NCBI GenBank assembly: GCA_016194935.1
Contig: JACQAO010000070.1
Location: forward strand, 62,001 to 126,000
Direction: 5' to 3'
DNA from: Betaproteobacteria bacterium
GTDB lineage: Bacteria > Pseudomonadota > Gammaproteobacteria > Burkholderiales > Rhodocyclaceae
Length of the DNA: 64,000 bases
The notes under the pieces are model-generated. The model made no database searches, was not told where the DNA came from, and saw nothing but the letters and a program-made list of their open reading frames with translations. Below, piece after piece: positions 1 to 9,542 of the stretch (positions are counted from its first letter, which is position 1; each line of letters opens with the position of its first letter). A program made the translations under genes and the position numbers.

Positions 1-2
1 CT

Positions 3-179
3 GTTCCGCTGAATGTCGAGCAACCACAACCGGCTTTGCGCGCCGCCCTGAATTTTCTCGGCCAGGCGGCGCCGATGGAATTGGAGCGAGTCAGCCTTGC
101 CGAATTATGGCGCTGGGCCAGGGAACACTGGAACCCTGCGCGTATCCCGCGCCAGCGGAGCTTATCCGCGCCGGAGTAA
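3..179 (+). CDS. C-terminal end of an unidentified protein (partial)
   Basis: An open frame runs in from the left edge and ends at TAA 177-179, giving the last 58 residues of a protein whose start lies outside the window. The fragment is rich in Leu, Ala, Trp and Arg (for example LWRWAREHWNPARIP) and shows no motif I recognise. It has natural-looking codon use and ends 38 bases before the next gene on the same strand, so the two may be co-transcribed. The frame could be fortuitous, but the lack of stops and the protein-like composition favour a real gene. Confidence 0.5.
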   Translation, partial: VPLNVEQPQPALRAALNFLGQAAPMELERVSLAELWRWAREHWNPARIPRQRSLSAPE

Positions 180-217
180 AATCCCGCAAACTGAAAATAA
201 ATATACTGAGAGACCAG

Positions 218-634
218 ATGATCGTCGACGACCTTGCCGGATTGAACCGGATATTGCAGGAGCAGCGCGTGATCGCGGTGGTCGGCTTATCCGCCAATCC
301 AAGCCGCCCCAGTTATTCCGTCGCAAAATACCTGTTGGAGCACGGCTACACCATGATTCCGGTGAATCCCGGGCAGCGCGAAATTCTTGGTCAGAAATGT
401 TATGCGAGCCTGGCGGAAATTCCAGGCAAAGTGGATATCGTCGATTGCTTTCGCAAGTCGGAGGATATTCCACCGCTGGCAGAGCAAGCCATCGCCATCG
501 GCGCCAGGGTGCTGTGGCTGCAACTCGGGGTGATCAACCAGGAAGCGGCCCGGCGTGCGTCCGAGGCGGGCTTGCAGGTAGTGATGGACCGCTGCATCAA
601 GATCGAACACGCGCGGCTGTACGGCGGCGCGTGA
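218..634 (+). CDS. CoA-binding domain protein (YccU-like)
   Basis: A 138-residue protein made of a single Rossmann-type CoA-binding domain (CoA_binding_2 family). The nucleotide-binding turn is visible as VVGLSANPSRPSYSVAKYL near residues 21-39, followed by a parallel beta/alpha pattern with IPVNPG and a C-terminal MDRCIKIEH segment typical of the family. I chose the ATG at 218 because homologues start just before the L-x-x-I-L-x-x-x-x-V-I-A-V-V-G strand; the frame is open further upstream but codes for non-family residues. The cellular role of these small proteins is not well defined. It converges with the clsB-like gene, with an 8-base gap and no clear terminator. Confidence 0.85.
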   Translation: MIVDDLAGLNRILQEQRVIAVVGLSANPSRPSYSVAKYLLEHGYTMIPVNPGQREILGQKCYASLAEIPGKVDIVDCFRKSEDIPPLAEQAIAIGARVLWLQLGVINQEAARRASEAGLQVVMDRCIKIEHARLYGGA

Positions 635-642
635 CAAGAAAG

Positions 643-1812
643 TCAGTGCTCCCTGGCGTAGCCCGCCAACCCCACCATCAGTCGCACCAGCGCGTAGGCC
701 AGCCAGTGCGTCATGCGGGCCGGCCAGGATTTTTTCTTCCAGTCTTCGCGCCGCACTTCCACTGCGCCCTGTTGCATCGCCTGCCGCAAGCTGGCCAGCA
801 GGCCGGCGGCGAAAGCGGAATTCTTCACCACCACATTTGCTTCGCGCGCCAGCAGCAGGCTGAACGGGTCGATATTGCTTGATCCCACCGTGGCCCAGTG
901 GCCGTCGATCACCGCCACTTTGGCATGCAGGAAACTGCGGCGGTATTCGTGGATATGTACACCAGCAGCCAGCAGCGCGCCATACAGCGCTTGCGAGGCA
1001 TAGTGCAGCAGCAGGTATTCGACGCGCCCTTGCAGCAACACGGTCACCTTGACGCCGCGCAGTGCGGCTGCCATCAATGCCTGGCGGAAACTCCGGCCGG
1101 GCAGGAAGTAGGCGTTGGCGATGATGATTTCGTGCTGCGCGGCGGCGATGGCTGCCAGATAGGCGTCCTCAATATCCCGCCGGTGGCGCAGGTTGTCACG
1201 GATCAGGAAGGCCGCCGTCATGTTGCCGCAGGCCGCTGTGACGGCCTCGCATAAGGCCGGCGCATCCGGGCGGCGCTGCAAACTTGCCCACCCCACCAGT
1301 TTCCAGAGATGGCGCATCGCAGCGTGAATCGGCGCCAGCAGAGGACCTTCGATACGCAATGCATAGTCGTAGCGGGGCGGCGTCTGCTTCGGCATATGCT
1401 CGACGTTCATGTCGTCGATGATGTTGATGCCGCCGACGAAAGCGATCCGCCCATCAATCGTCACCAGCTTGCGGTGCATCCGGCGCAGGCGGTGGCGGCG
1501 AAATTTGAAACGCGCCACTTCGGGCCGGTAGACCTGGACTTCCACCCCGGCGGCGATCAATTCGGCGCCGAAGGCCGGCATGAAACCGCGAGCGCCAAAG
1601 CCATCCACCATCACCAGCACCGCCACGCCGCGCCGCGCCGTTTGCAGCAGCGCGGCGACCACGCGCCGTCCTATCGCATCATTCTCGAAGATGTAGCTCT
1701 CGACGCGCACTTCGATCCGGGCTGATTCAATCGCCTCCAGCAACGCCGGAAAATATTCACTGCCAGTGGTCAGAAGGCTGATGCGGTTACCGGGCAGGAA
1801 ATCGGTATTCAC
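643..1812 (-). CDS. clsB: cardiolipin synthase B-like phospholipase D family protein
   Basis: A 389-residue PLD-superfamily enzyme expected at the inner membrane, where ClsB-type enzymes join phospholipids to make cardiolipin. Both HxKxxxxD catalytic motifs are intact: H113, K115, D120 in HRKLVTID, and H296, K298, D303 in HAKVAVID, each followed by the G-S/G-N region of the active site. The length matches E. coli ClsB (YbhO). The start is a GTG at 1812; no ATG is available near the N-terminus. It lies 16 bases downstream of the EEP-family gene on the same strand, the same order as ybhP-ybhO in E. coli, which supports the ClsB reading over other PLD-type enzymes. Confidence 0.85.
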   Translation of the reverse strand: MNTDFLPGNRISLLTTGSEYFPALLEAIESARIEVRVESYIFENDAIGRRVVAALLQTARRGVAVLVMVDGFGARGFMPAFGAELIAAGVEVQVYRPEVARFKFRRHRLRRMHRKLVTIDGRIAFVGGINIIDDMNVEHMPKQTPPRYDYALRIEGPLLAPIHAAMRHLWKLVGWASLQRRPDAPALCEAVTAACGNMTAAFLIRDNLRHRRDIEDAYLAAIAAAQHEIIIANAYFLPGRSFRQALMAAALRGVKVTVLLQGRVEYLLLHYASQALYGALLAAGVHIHEYRRSFLHAKVAVIDGHWATVGSSNIDPFSLLLAREANVVVKNSAFAAGLLASLRQAMQQGAVEVRREDWKKKSWPARMTHWLAYALVRLMVGLAGYAREH

Positions 1813-1828
1813 GATATATCGATGCTAT

Positions 1829-2587
1829 CTACTGATCCGCCGTGAGATGCGCAGAGAGCGCGGCGTGATCGGAAATATGCGACCAGGGCGGCCCGTAATG
1901 CACTTCCGCGTGCTCGATGCTGAAACCGCGCACATAGATGCGATCAAGGCGCAGCACCGGCAAGGCGCTGGGGAAACTCTTCGGTGGCCGACCGGCAACG
2001 CCGCCAAACACTTCGATCAAGCCGAGCCGGTCGATCAATAGATTGTCGGCGCGGTTGCGCCAGTCGTTGAAATCGCCGGCGATGATGAGTGGCGCGTCGT
2101 GCGGCACCCACTGCTCCAGCCGTTCCGCCAGCGCCTCCATCTGTTTGCGGCGCGAGCGACCGAACAGGGATAGATGCACGCACACGCAATGCAACGGCTG
2201 GGCCAGACCCGCCACGTCGATGGCGCAATGCAGCAGGCCTCGACGTTCGAAGCGCAGGCGTGTGACATCCTGATTGTGCGTGGTCAGAATGGGAAAGCGC
2301 GACAGGATGGCATTGCCGTGATGTCCGTGGTCGTGAATGACATTGTGGCCGTAGGCGGTGTTTTGCCACATGGCGTCGGCAAGAAACTCGTGTTGAGGCT
2401 CATCCGGCCAGTCCACGTGGCGCTCTGCATGGCCGAGATGCAGCCCCTGCACTTCCTGCAAAAAAACGATATCCGGCGCCAATTGCCGCAGTCGCTCACG
2501 CAACTCATGCACCATCATGCGCTGATTGAACTGCGAGAAACCCTTGTGGATATTGTAGGTGGCGATGTGCAGGGTATTAGCCGTCAT
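1829..2587 (-). CDS. ybhP: endonuclease/exonuclease/phosphatase family protein (YbhP-like)
   Basis: A 252-residue protein of the EEP fold. Visible family motifs are ATYNIHKG at the N-terminus, FLQEVQG (metal-binding Glu), GDFNDW near residue 160 (catalytic Asp/Asn) and SDHAALSAHL at the C-terminus (catalytic His). The ATG at 2587 puts the first beta strand about eight residues in; an earlier ATG at 2614 would add only nine non-family residues. No signal peptide is seen. It sits upstream of the clsB-like gene in what is probably a two-gene operon. The substrate is unknown; the pairing suggests a role linked to cardiolipin synthesis, perhaps on a phosphodiester lipid headgroup, but this is inference. 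Confidence 0.85.
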   Translation of the reverse strand: MTANTLHIATYNIHKGFSQFNQRMMVHELRERLRQLAPDIVFLQEVQGLHLGHAERHVDWPDEPQHEFLADAMWQNTAYGHNVIHDHGHHGNAILSRFPILTTHNQDVTRLRFERRGLLHCAIDVAGLAQPLHCVCVHLSLFGRSRRKQMEALAERLEQWVPHDAPLIIAGDFNDWRNRADNLLIDRLGLIEVFGGVAGRPPKSFPSALPVLRLDRIYVRGFSIEHAEVHYGPPWSHISDHAALSAHLTADQ

Positions 2588-2702
2588 GAGCGATTGGCGG
2601 TTGTTCCGGAGCATTGGTAATGGATGGGTTTGAATGAACCATGCAGCGCCATAACCTGTGAAGCATATAGTCTCGCTTATTCGTCGAGTGTATCATTGCA
2701 CC

Positions 2703-2963
2703 ATGCTACCTGATCTGCGCGATTTAATTGGCTATGTGGCCGGAATTCTGACGACCGTGGCTTTTCTCCCCCAAGTGCTACAGTCCTGGCGCACCCGCAA
2801 TCTGTCCGGAGTGTCGTTGACGATGTACTCGCTCTTTACCACAGGAGTGGCTCTATGGCTTGGCTATGGCGTGCTGCTCGACAGCTGGCCAATCATCATC
2901 GCCAATGCAGTTACGCTGGCGCTGGCCAGCATGGTGCTGGCGCTCAAGCTAATCCACAAATAG
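2703..2963 (+). CDS. SemiSWEET sugar transporter (PQ-loop)
   Basis: An 86-residue membrane protein forming one three-helix bundle (MtN3/saliva/PQ-loop family). Helices are visible at about residues 5-25, 36-55 and 62-82, with the hallmark FLPQVLQSW in helix 1. Bacterial SemiSWEETs dimerise to make a facilitative pathway for sugars across the inner membrane. I chose the ATG at 2703 because the MLPDLRDLIG start matches family length; the ATG at 2658 would add 15 residues. It stands alone, divergent from ybhP and convergent with the oxidoreductase gene. Its position at the edge of the maltodextrin block may be meaningful or chance. Confidence 0.85.
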   Translation: MLPDLRDLIGYVAGILTTVAFLPQVLQSWRTRNLSGVSLTMYSLFTTGVALWLGYGVLLDSWPIIIANAVTLALASMVLALKLIHK

Positions 2964-2999
2964 CGCAGCGAGCAGATTCTCGAAAAAGGTGGTCCAAAT

Positions 3000-4052
3000 T
3001 CAACAGGTCACCAACTGTCCCGATGCCTGGCTGAGACATACCAACTCGATCAATCGCATCACTTCTACCGCATCGCTTGCCGGTACGGGGTTTGGAGCCC
3101 CGTGCAGCAAGGCGTCTCGTATGCCCCGGTAGTAACAAGAGTAGTCTCCTGGCTGGGTGGGCAACGTTTCCTGTGCCATGCCGTCGTGGCCGGTCAGGGT
3201 CAGCATCCCATCACAACCATCTTTGCCCCAGGAAGGATGCGACGGATCTTCACCACGCTTCAGCGCAGCTTCCTGTGGATCGAGGCCGTGCTTGATGTAG
3301 CGGCCTTTGCTGCCCAGTACCAACAGACGCAGTCCGTCATCGACGCCCAGCATGCTTGCCAGGAGCACCACCTGAAGACCGGTGGGATATTTCAGCAGCA
3401 CGCGAAAGTAATCGATGGCCTGGGCGCCCTGGCGCTGGGTTTCCAGCGTTCCCTTGAGTGAAGATGGGGAACCAAAAAGTTGCAACGCCTGGTCGAGGAG
3501 ATGTGGACCCAGGTCGTACCACAAGCCGTTACCAGGGCCGGCGTGTTCGCGCCAGCGATCACGCACCAGCGGACGAAAGCGCTCGAAACGCGACTCCAAA
3601 TAACTCACTTGGCCCAGGCGTCCATCAAGCAATAGATTACGCAAGGTCAGAAAGTCTGCATCCCAGCGTCGATTATGAAATACGGACAGATGCAGATTCA
3701 GACGATGAGCCAGGGCATGCAATTCGTGAGCTTCACCGGATGTAACTGTGAACGGCTTGTCTACTACCACATGTTTTCCCGCCAGCATGGCGCGCCTGGC
3801 CAGATCAAAATGGCTATGGTTGGGCGTGGCGATCACTACCAGGGAAATGCCGGGGTAATTCAGCACCTCTTCCACTGCCGCGCTGACAAAGACTTCCGGC
3901 CAGTCGGCATGTACTTTTGAGTCATTTCCGGAACACACGGCCGCCAGACGTAATCCGGGGACGCTGCTGATCAATGGCGCATGCAAGATGCTGCCGGCGT
4001 AACCATAACCAAACAGAGCCACAGCAATTGTCCCCAACGGCGCCGTATCCAT
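3000..4052 (-). CDS. Gfo/Idh/MocA family NAD(P)-dependent oxidoreductase
   Basis: A 350-residue two-domain dehydrogenase. The N-terminal Rossmann fold shows the dinucleotide motif GYGYAG at residues 15-20 and the family E/D-K-P motif as D98-K99-P100, followed by the C-terminal alpha/beta substrate domain. It resembles YdgJ/IolX-type enzymes that oxidise or epimerise sugars and polyols. The ATG at 4052 gives the usual spacing to the first strand; longer frames would overlap the end of the ABC ATPase gene. It is the last gene of the run lamB to ABC importer and lies 25 bases behind the ATPase, so it probably processes a sugar brought in by that transporter. The exact substrate cannot be read from the sequence. 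Confidence 0.85.
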   Translation of the reverse strand: MDTAPLGTIAVALFGYGYAGSILHAPLISSVPGLRLAAVCSGNDSKVHADWPEVFVSAAVEEVLNYPGISLVVIATPNHSHFDLARRAMLAGKHVVVDKPFTVTSGEAHELHALAHRLNLHLSVFHNRRWDADFLTLRNLLLDGRLGQVSYLESRFERFRPLVRDRWREHAGPGNGLWYDLGPHLLDQALQLFGSPSSLKGTLETQRQGAQAIDYFRVLLKYPTGLQVVLLASMLGVDDGLRLLVLGSKGRYIKHGLDPQEAALKRGEDPSHPSWGKDGCDGMLTLTGHDGMAQETLPTQPGDYSCYYRGIRDALLHGAPNPVPASDAVEVMRLIELVCLSQASGQLVTC

Positions 4053-4077
4053 CTGTCCGTTCCGCTTGGTGTCCAGG

Positions 4078-5190
4078 TCAGGCAATGCGCAGTTCGGTTT
4101 GGGGATCGAAATATGCAACTTTGGAAAAATCAAGCATCAACTCGATGTTTTCTCCATGCGCCCGGGCATGATCCGGATGCACGCGGCATACCACATCCTT
4201 ACCGTTGATCCGCACCAGCAGCAGTGTGTCCGGCCCGGTGGGTTCGGCCACATGCACCAGAGACTGAATCACATGAATATGCGGCATGCCGCACAACGCG
4301 TCTACCTTGTGGGTAAGTTTTTCAGGGCGCAGACCGACTATCACTTCCTTGCCCAGGTAGGTCTTCAGCTTTGCCTCGGCCCCGTTCAGCGGCAGCACCT
4401 GGGTGACGCCATCGGACACCATGCGCAAGCCGATTCCACCGCCCAACGTCACAATTTCACTGGGGATGAAATTCATCGAAGGCGAACCCATGAAGCCGGC
4501 CACAAACAGGTTGGCGGGGTCGTCGTAGACCTGGCGCGGGGTGCCGAACTGCATCACCTCGCCGGCACGCATGACGGCGATCTTGTCGCCCAGGGTCATC
4601 GCTTCAACCTGATCATGCGTCACATACACGATAGTCTTGCCGACGCGCCGATGCAACAGTTTGATCTCTGTACGCATCTCCACCCGCAGCTTGGCGTCGA
4701 GATTCGACAACGGTTCATCGAACAGGAACAGGATGGGGTTGCGGGCGATGGCCCGGCCCATGGCGACCCGTTGCCGTTGTCCGCCGGAAAGCTGAGCAGG
4801 CTTCCGGTCGAGAAGATGCTGGATTTGCAAGGTCTGTGCAACCCGCTCGACGATTTGATCGCGTTCGGCTTTCGGCACCCTGCGGATATCCAGGCCGAAA
4901 GAAATGTTCTGCCGCGCTGTCATGCTGGGATACAGCGCGTAGGACTGAAAGACCATGGCAATGTCGCGGTCCTTTGGGCTCAAATGGTTGACCATCCGGC
5001 CGCCGATATAAATCTCGCCTGATGTGACGCTGTCCAGTCCGGCGATCATTGACAGCAAGGTCGACTTGCCGCAACCGGACGGCCCGACCATGATGAGAAA
5101 TTCGCCATCTTCCACTTCGATATTGATCCCCTTGAGAATATCCTGGGAACCATAGGACTTGCGTACATTGCGAATCGATAATGCACCCAT
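4078..5190 (-). CDS. sugar ABC transporter ATP-binding protein (MsmK/UgpC/MalK type)
   Basis: A 370-residue ATPase of the CUT1 carbohydrate importer family. Motifs are complete: Walker [10 protein letters not shown] (36-44), Q-loop in VFQSYALYP, signature LSGGQ (134-138), Walker B LFLFDEP ending at residue 160, and the switch His192 in VTHDQ. The C-terminal third carries the regulatory OB/TOBE region typical of MalK-like proteins. A clear ribosome site (AAAGGA) precedes the ATG. It follows the two permease genes closely and should power them. MalK, MsmK and UgpC are hard to separate by sequence; the neighbouring LamB and glucoamylase favour a malto-oligosaccharide role. Confidence 0.92.
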   Translation of the reverse strand: MGALSIRNVRKSYGSQDILKGINIEVEDGEFLIMVGPSGCGKSTLLSMIAGLDSVTSGEIYIGGRMVNHLSPKDRDIAMVFQSYALYPSMTARQNISFGLDIRRVPKAERDQIVERVAQTLQIQHLLDRKPAQLSGGQRQRVAMGRAIARNPILFLFDEPLSNLDAKLRVEMRTEIKLLHRRVGKTIVYVTHDQVEAMTLGDKIAVMRAGEVMQFGTPRQVYDDPANLFVAGFMGSPSMNFIPSEIVTLGGGIGLRMVSDGVTQVLPLNGAEAKLKTYLGKEVIVGLRPEKLTHKVDALCGMPHIHVIQSLVHVAEPTGPDTLLLVRINGKDVVCRVHPDHARAHGENIELMLDFSKVAYFDPQTELRIA

Positions 5191-5200
5191 CGTTTTTCCT

Positions 5201-6082
5201 TTAGCCCTTCACAGCGCCTGCGGTCAGCCCGCGCACGAAATATTTTCCGGCAACCGCATAGACAAACAGCGTCGGTAATGCAGCGATGATGGCCGCCGCC
5301 ATGTTGACGTTATATTCCGTGACTCCGGTGCTGGTATTGACCAGGTTGTTGAGGGCAACGGTAATCGGCTGCCGATCCCCGGAAGAGAACACAACGCCGA
5401 ACAGGAAGTCATTCCATATCTGGGTAAATTGCCAGATGATGGAAACCATGACGATAGGCAAGGACAGTGGCAAAATAATGCGCCAGAAAATACGGAAGAA
5501 GCCGGCGCCATCGATCTTTGCCGCTTTTACCAGCTCATTCGGCACCGTCACATAGTAGTTGCGGAAAAACAAGGTGGTGAAAGCCAGACCATATACCACA
5601 TGTACCAGCACCAGGCCGGAAGTCGTATTGCCGATGCCCAGCATGCCGAGGGTGTGGGCCATGGGCAGGAGAATAACCTGAAAGGGAATAAAACAGCCGA
5701 TCAGCAGCGCAGAGAACATAAAATCGCTACCGCGAAAACGCCACATGGCCAACACATAGCCATTGAAAGCGCCTACTACGGTGGTGATGAGCACTGCCGG
5801 CGCCACGAAGCGGACGGAATTCCAGAAAAATCCTTGCAGACCTGCGCAAATAGCGCCGGTGCAAGCGCCCGACCAGGCTTTCCGCCAGGCCTCCAGACTC
5901 ACGTTTTTCGGTAATGAGAGCAGGTTGCCGCTGCGGATTTCATCGAGCGACTTGAGTGAGGTGGACACCATTACAAATAGCGGCAACAAGTAGTAGAGGC
6001 ACATCAACAGTAACAGCCCGTACACAATCACCCTGCCTGCCCGCGATACCCCTTGGACTCCGGATGAGCCCCGGTCAGTCAT
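5201..6082 (-). CDS. carbohydrate ABC transporter permease (MalG-like)
   Basis: A 293-residue inner-membrane permease with about six hydrophobic helices. The EAA loop that docks the ATPase is visible in the [21 protein letters not shown] region (roughly residues 195-215). Its length and the short N-terminal cytoplasmic tail match the MalG/UgpE branch of CUT1 permeases. The start ATG overlaps the end of the MalF-like gene by 8 bases, showing translational coupling, and the ATPase gene begins 10 bases after its stop. Together with the MalF-like protein it forms the transmembrane channel of the importer. Confidence 0.92.
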   Translation of the reverse strand: MTDRGSSGVQGVSRAGRVIVYGLLLLMCLYYLLPLFVMVSTSLKSLDEIRSGNLLSLPKNVSLEAWRKAWSGACTGAICAGLQGFFWNSVRFVAPAVLITTVVGAFNGYVLAMWRFRGSDFMFSALLIGCFIPFQVILLPMAHTLGMLGIGNTTSGLVLVHVVYGLAFTTLFFRNYYVTVPNELVKAAKIDGAGFFRIFWRIILPLSLPIVMVSIIWQFTQIWNDFLFGVVFSSGDRQPITVALNNLVNTSTGVTEYNVNMAAAIIAALPTLFVYAVAGKYFVRGLTAGAVKG

Positions 6083-7007
6083 GACGACCTCTCCTCAGTT
6101 CCGAATACATCATCGGTATCACCACCGCCACCACTATCATCATCATCATCATGGCGCTGGCCGCGCCCATGCCGATCTGGTTGCGGGTAAATGAAAATGT
6201 GTACATGAACGTGGCAGGCAAGTCGCTGGAAAAGCCAGGCCCGCCGCCGGTCAGCGCCATCACCAGGTCGAAGCTCTTGATGGCGATATGCGACAGGATG
6301 ATGAATGCGGAGAAGAAAACGGGGCGTAAACTGGGTATGACAATGCGCCAGTAAATCACTGGCAGCGAGGCGCCATCGACCTGTGCGGCCTTGATGATGG
6401 AGTCATCAACTCCGCGCAAGCCGGCAAGAAACAAGGCCATGACGAAGCCCGAAGATTGCCACAGACCGGCAATGACCACGGTATATATCGAGAATTCAGG
6501 GTTGACCAGCCAATCGAAGTTGAAATGCGGATAGCCCATCTCCCGCACCGTTTTTTCGATACCCAGGCCGGGATTGAGTATCCATTTCCATGCAGTCCCG
6601 GTGACCACGAAAGACAGCGCCATCGGGTACATATAAATCGAGCGGATGAAGCCTTCAGCGCGTATTTTCTGATCCAGCAGGATGGCTAGAAACAGGCCGA
6701 CAGCCAGGCAGCCGAAGACGAACAGCGAGCCGAACAAAGCCAGGTTGCGCAAAGCAGTCCACCAGCGCTCGTTGGCAAATAGCGTTGCATACTGGATGAA
6801 GCCGGCGAAATGATAGTTAGGCAACATGCGCGAAGAAGTCAGCGACAGGTAGCCGTTCCAGAGGATGAAGCCGTAAATAAACACCAGCGCGCTGATAAAA
6901 GTGGGCGCCACTACAATTTTAGGCAAGGCGCCTTCGAGCCAATCCAGCAAGCCGCCGCCGGGAGTTGATGCGGCCTTGCCTATGGATGGCGCCTGGGCAG
7001 CAGTCAT
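6075..7007 (-). CDS. sugar ABC transporter permease (MalF/UgpA-like)
   Basis: A 310-residue inner-membrane permease with six predicted helices and an EAA loop around IIKAAQVDGASLPVIYWRIV. It is short compared with enteric MalF (over 500 residues) because it lacks the large periplasmic insertion, so it resembles the UgpA/MsmF branch. The ATG at 7007 has a plausible ribosome site (CTGGAG). It lies 85 bases behind the binding-protein gene; that gap may hold a hairpin or processing site that keeps binding-protein mRNA higher, but I see no strong terminator. It pairs with the MalG-like permease that overlaps its 3' end. Confidence 0.92.
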   Translation of the reverse strand: MTAAQAPSIGKAASTPGGGLLDWLEGALPKIVVAPTFISALVFIYGFILWNGYLSLTSSRMLPNYHFAGFIQYATLFANERWWTALRNLALFGSLFVFGCLAVGLFLAILLDQKIRAEGFIRSIYMYPMALSFVVTGTAWKWILNPGLGIEKTVREMGYPHFNFDWLVNPEFSIYTVVIAGLWQSSGFVMALFLAGLRGVDDSIIKAAQVDGASLPVIYWRIVIPSLRPVFFSAFIILSHIAIKSFDLVMALTGGGPGFSSDLPATFMYTFSFTRNQIGMGAASAMMMMMIVVAVVIPMMYSELRRGRHD

Positions 7008-7092
7008 GTTGATCTCCAGTTAATCAGGGCAGACCCGCGCAGACTGAGCAGCCCAAGAGCATGCCCAGTCTACACGGTCAGTGATGCAATGC

Positions 7093-8346
7093 TTACTTGG
7101 ACTTTGCCGCCAATGCGAGTTTTTCAACCGCTGCCTTGGAATCCATGTCTGAGTTAAAAAATTCCGTAACCACGTCCTGCATAGCGCCGGCAATGGCGGC
7201 CGGAACCGCCATGCCGTGAGCAATACTCGGCACCAGCGTACCTTTCTTCGAGGTGGCGACAAAGTCAGCAGCGGACTTCTTGGCGCAATCATCGAATTTA
7301 TCCATTTTCACGTCCAAGCGGGCCGGAATCGAGCCTTTGTTAAGGTTGAATACTTCCTGGAAGGCTGGACTCATAATGGCGCTGGCGAGATCGGCCTGAC
7401 CTTTTTTAGCATCGGGCGTATTCAGGTTGAACATCACGAAGCTGTCGATGTTGAAAGTGAAGGCGTTGGCTGTCCCCGGCGCATCCACGCAGAGGAAGTC
7501 GACCCCCGGTTTTTTGTTGGCGGCAGTGAATTCTCCTTTGGCCCAGTCGCCCATGAACTGCATGCCGGCCTTGCCGTTAATCACCATCTGCGTCGCCAGA
7601 TTCCAGTCGCGCCCGGCGAAGCCTTTATCCACATGCTTGCGTACCATGCGCAGGGTTTTGAAAGCTTTTTCCATGGTAGGACTCTTCAGCGCCGTCTGGT
7701 CAAGCTTCACAAAAGCTTTTTTGTAGAAATCCGCGCCGCCAACTCCTAGCACAATGGATTCAAATACGGTGAAGTCCTGCCACGGCTGACCACCGTGGGC
7801 CACGGCGATAAAGCCGGCCTTTTCCAGTTTATTAGCGGCAGCATCGAACTCATCCCATGTTTTCGGCACGCTTGCGCCAGCCTTCTTGAACACTTCCGGA
7901 TTAACCCACATCCAGTTGACCCGGTGTACATTGACCGGGGCGGCGACATAGTGGCCTTGATATTTCATAACATTGGCCACTACCGGCGGCAGCAGGCTGT
8001 CCCACTTGCCGGCTTTTGCAGTGTCATCAACATTGGCAAGCACGCCTTCCGCACCCCACTCTTGAATCGACGGTCCCTTGATCTGCGCTGCAGTGGGTGG
8101 ATTTCCGGAGACCACGCGGGACTTGAGCACGGTCATGGCATTCTCGCCACCACCGCCGGAAACGGCAAAATCCTTCCATTTGTCACCCTTGGCCTCCAGC
8201 ATCTTCTTGAGTTCCGCTACAGACCTCGCTTCGCCTCCAGATGTCCAGTAATGCAGCACCTCAACTTCTGCGGCAGAGGCGCTTAGGGACAAAAGTGTGA
8301 CGCTCGCCGCAATTACCAATGCTTTTTTCCTGAATATATTCCGCAT
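7093..8346 (-). CDS. sugar ABC transporter periplasmic substrate-binding protein
   Basis: A 417-residue family 1 extracellular solute-binding protein. Residues 1-26 form a classic signal peptide ending SLSASAA, and the mature protein begins EVEVLHYWTSGGEA, the typical first strand of sugar-binding proteins. Later motifs such as GMQFMGDWAKGEF and AAIMSPAFQEVFN fit glucose/maltodextrin-type binders. A strong ribosome site (AAGGAG) precedes the ATG at 8346. It delivers substrate to the two permeases just downstream. The ligand could be glucose, maltose or longer glucans; the block context suggests products of starch breakdown. Confidence 0.9.
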   Translation of the reverse strand: MRNIFRKKALVIAASVTLLSLSASAAEVEVLHYWTSGGEARSVAELKKMLEAKGDKWKDFAVSGGGGENAMTVLKSRVVSGNPPTAAQIKGPSIQEWGAEGVLANVDDTAKAGKWDSLLPPVVANVMKYQGHYVAAPVNVHRVNWMWVNPEVFKKAGASVPKTWDEFDAAANKLEKAGFIAVAHGGQPWQDFTVFESIVLGVGGADFYKKAFVKLDQTALKSPTMEKAFKTLRMVRKHVDKGFAGRDWNLATQMVINGKAGMQFMGDWAKGEFTAANKKPGVDFLCVDAPGTANAFTFNIDSFVMFNLNTPDAKKGQADLASAIMSPAFQEVFNLNKGSIPARLDVKMDKFDDCAKKSAADFVATSKKGTLVPSIAHGMAVPAAIAGAMQDVVTEFFNSDMDSKAAVEKLALAAKSK

Positions 8347-8457
8347 TTCAAATCTCCTTCTTCAGTGTTATGTAACGGTCTTTTACCTGTTTTGATGCAA
8401 CGGCTTTCTGAATCAACAAACGACTGCAAATTGAATTATTCGAGTTTCACGGGCCGA

Positions 8458-9474
8458 TCACCTTTTTTGATTGCTGAGAAAGGCGGCGATTGCCTGGCCA
8501 GCGCCTATCAGTGCGACATCCGGTGCGACTAGCAGTGGCGTTGGTATTGCCTCAAGATATTCACGGAACCGGCCCTTCGCTTCAAAGCGCTCACGGAATG
8601 ATGACTGGACGAACAGTTCGCCGAGTTTTGGGACGATGCCGCCCCCGATATAGACGCCTCCCCGTGCGCCGAAAGTAAGCGCCACATTGCCGGCAAAACT
8701 GCCGAGCAGACCACAGAACAAATCGATAGTTCTTGCGGCATATGCATCATTGCCAAGTGCAAGTTGAGTAATCTGATCTGGCGCCAGGGTGTCGACGCGT
8801 TCTCCATGCACCTGCGCCACAGCCCAATACAATGTCGGTAGACCGATGCCGGAGAGCAGGCGTTCAGCCGATACATGGGAAAACTTGCCGCGTATTACCC
8901 GCAGCACGTCGATTTCGAAATCATCCGTTGCGGCAAGCGTTGTGTGACCGCCTTCACCAGCAACGGCAATCCAGTCGTTGTGCGTCGGGATGACTCCCGC
9001 CACCCCAAGTCCAGTACCTGGACCGATGACTGCCATCGGCGCTTTTATATGAAGGGATGCTGGTCCGGAGAACACCTGATACTGTCGAGGATGCAAGGTC
9101 GGCAGAGCGAGCGCGAGCGCTTCGAAATCGTTGATTACCAGAAGATGTTCAAGACCCAGAACCGACTTTATATTTTCCTTGGAAAACTCCCAGAAACTGT
9201 TGGTGAGCATGACTGCATCGGTGCTGTCGTGGGCAGTGACAGCAGCAGCGACAGCAAATGCGGCGAACGTAAGGCGGACATCCCCCTTGCTGCGGAGAAA
9301 GTCGCGCGCCGCAGCCTCCGGTCCGGGGAAGTCCGCACAGCGCAAGTAGCCGACGCTTCCGACCAATTGTCCGGCTTCTGAGAGCAGTGCAAAGCGCACC
9401 GTGGTTCCGCCAATATCGGCAGTCAGCCACTTTGCCGCTGCATAGTCGGATTTTCCTAAAACAGTATTTTCCAT
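8458..9474 (-). CDS. glk: glucokinase
   Basis: A 338-residue glucokinase of the bacterial Glk (non-ROK) family, which makes glucose 6-phosphate from glucose and ATP in the cytoplasm. Visible motifs are the phosphate loop ADIGGTTVRFALL near the N-terminus, VINDFEALALALP (catalytic Asp), GPGTGLGVAG, and GEGGHTTLAA near the middle. A TTG lies six bases upstream at 9480, but I take the ATG at 9474. It sits between a lipoprotein gene and the binding-protein gene on the same strand, so glucose entering by the importer would be phosphorylated at once. The window encodes a second glucokinase fused to a regulator (12596-14494). Confidence 0.92.
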   Translation of the reverse strand: MENTVLGKSDYAAAKWLTADIGGTTVRFALLSEAGQLVGSVGYLRCADFPGPEAAARDFLRSKGDVRLTFAAFAVAAAVTAHDSTDAVMLTNSFWEFSKENIKSVLGLEHLLVINDFEALALALPTLHPRQYQVFSGPASLHIKAPMAVIGPGTGLGVAGVIPTHNDWIAVAGEGGHTTLAATDDFEIDVLRVIRGKFSHVSAERLLSGIGLPTLYWAVAQVHGERVDTLAPDQITQLALGNDAYAARTIDLFCGLLGSFAGNVALTFGARGGVYIGGGIVPKLGELFVQSSFRERFEAKGRFREYLEAIPTPLLVAPDVALIGAGQAIAAFLSNQKR

Positions 9475-9542
9475 AGTCAATTCAGCGTCTGGCCGTGATA
9501 CTGCGCGGATATTTTTTTGCTACCAAAAAGATATGGCATCAA

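Noticed and set aside
4066-5022. A 318-codon open frame on the plus strand
   Set aside because: Antisense to the ABC ATPase gene with complete Walker and signature motifs.
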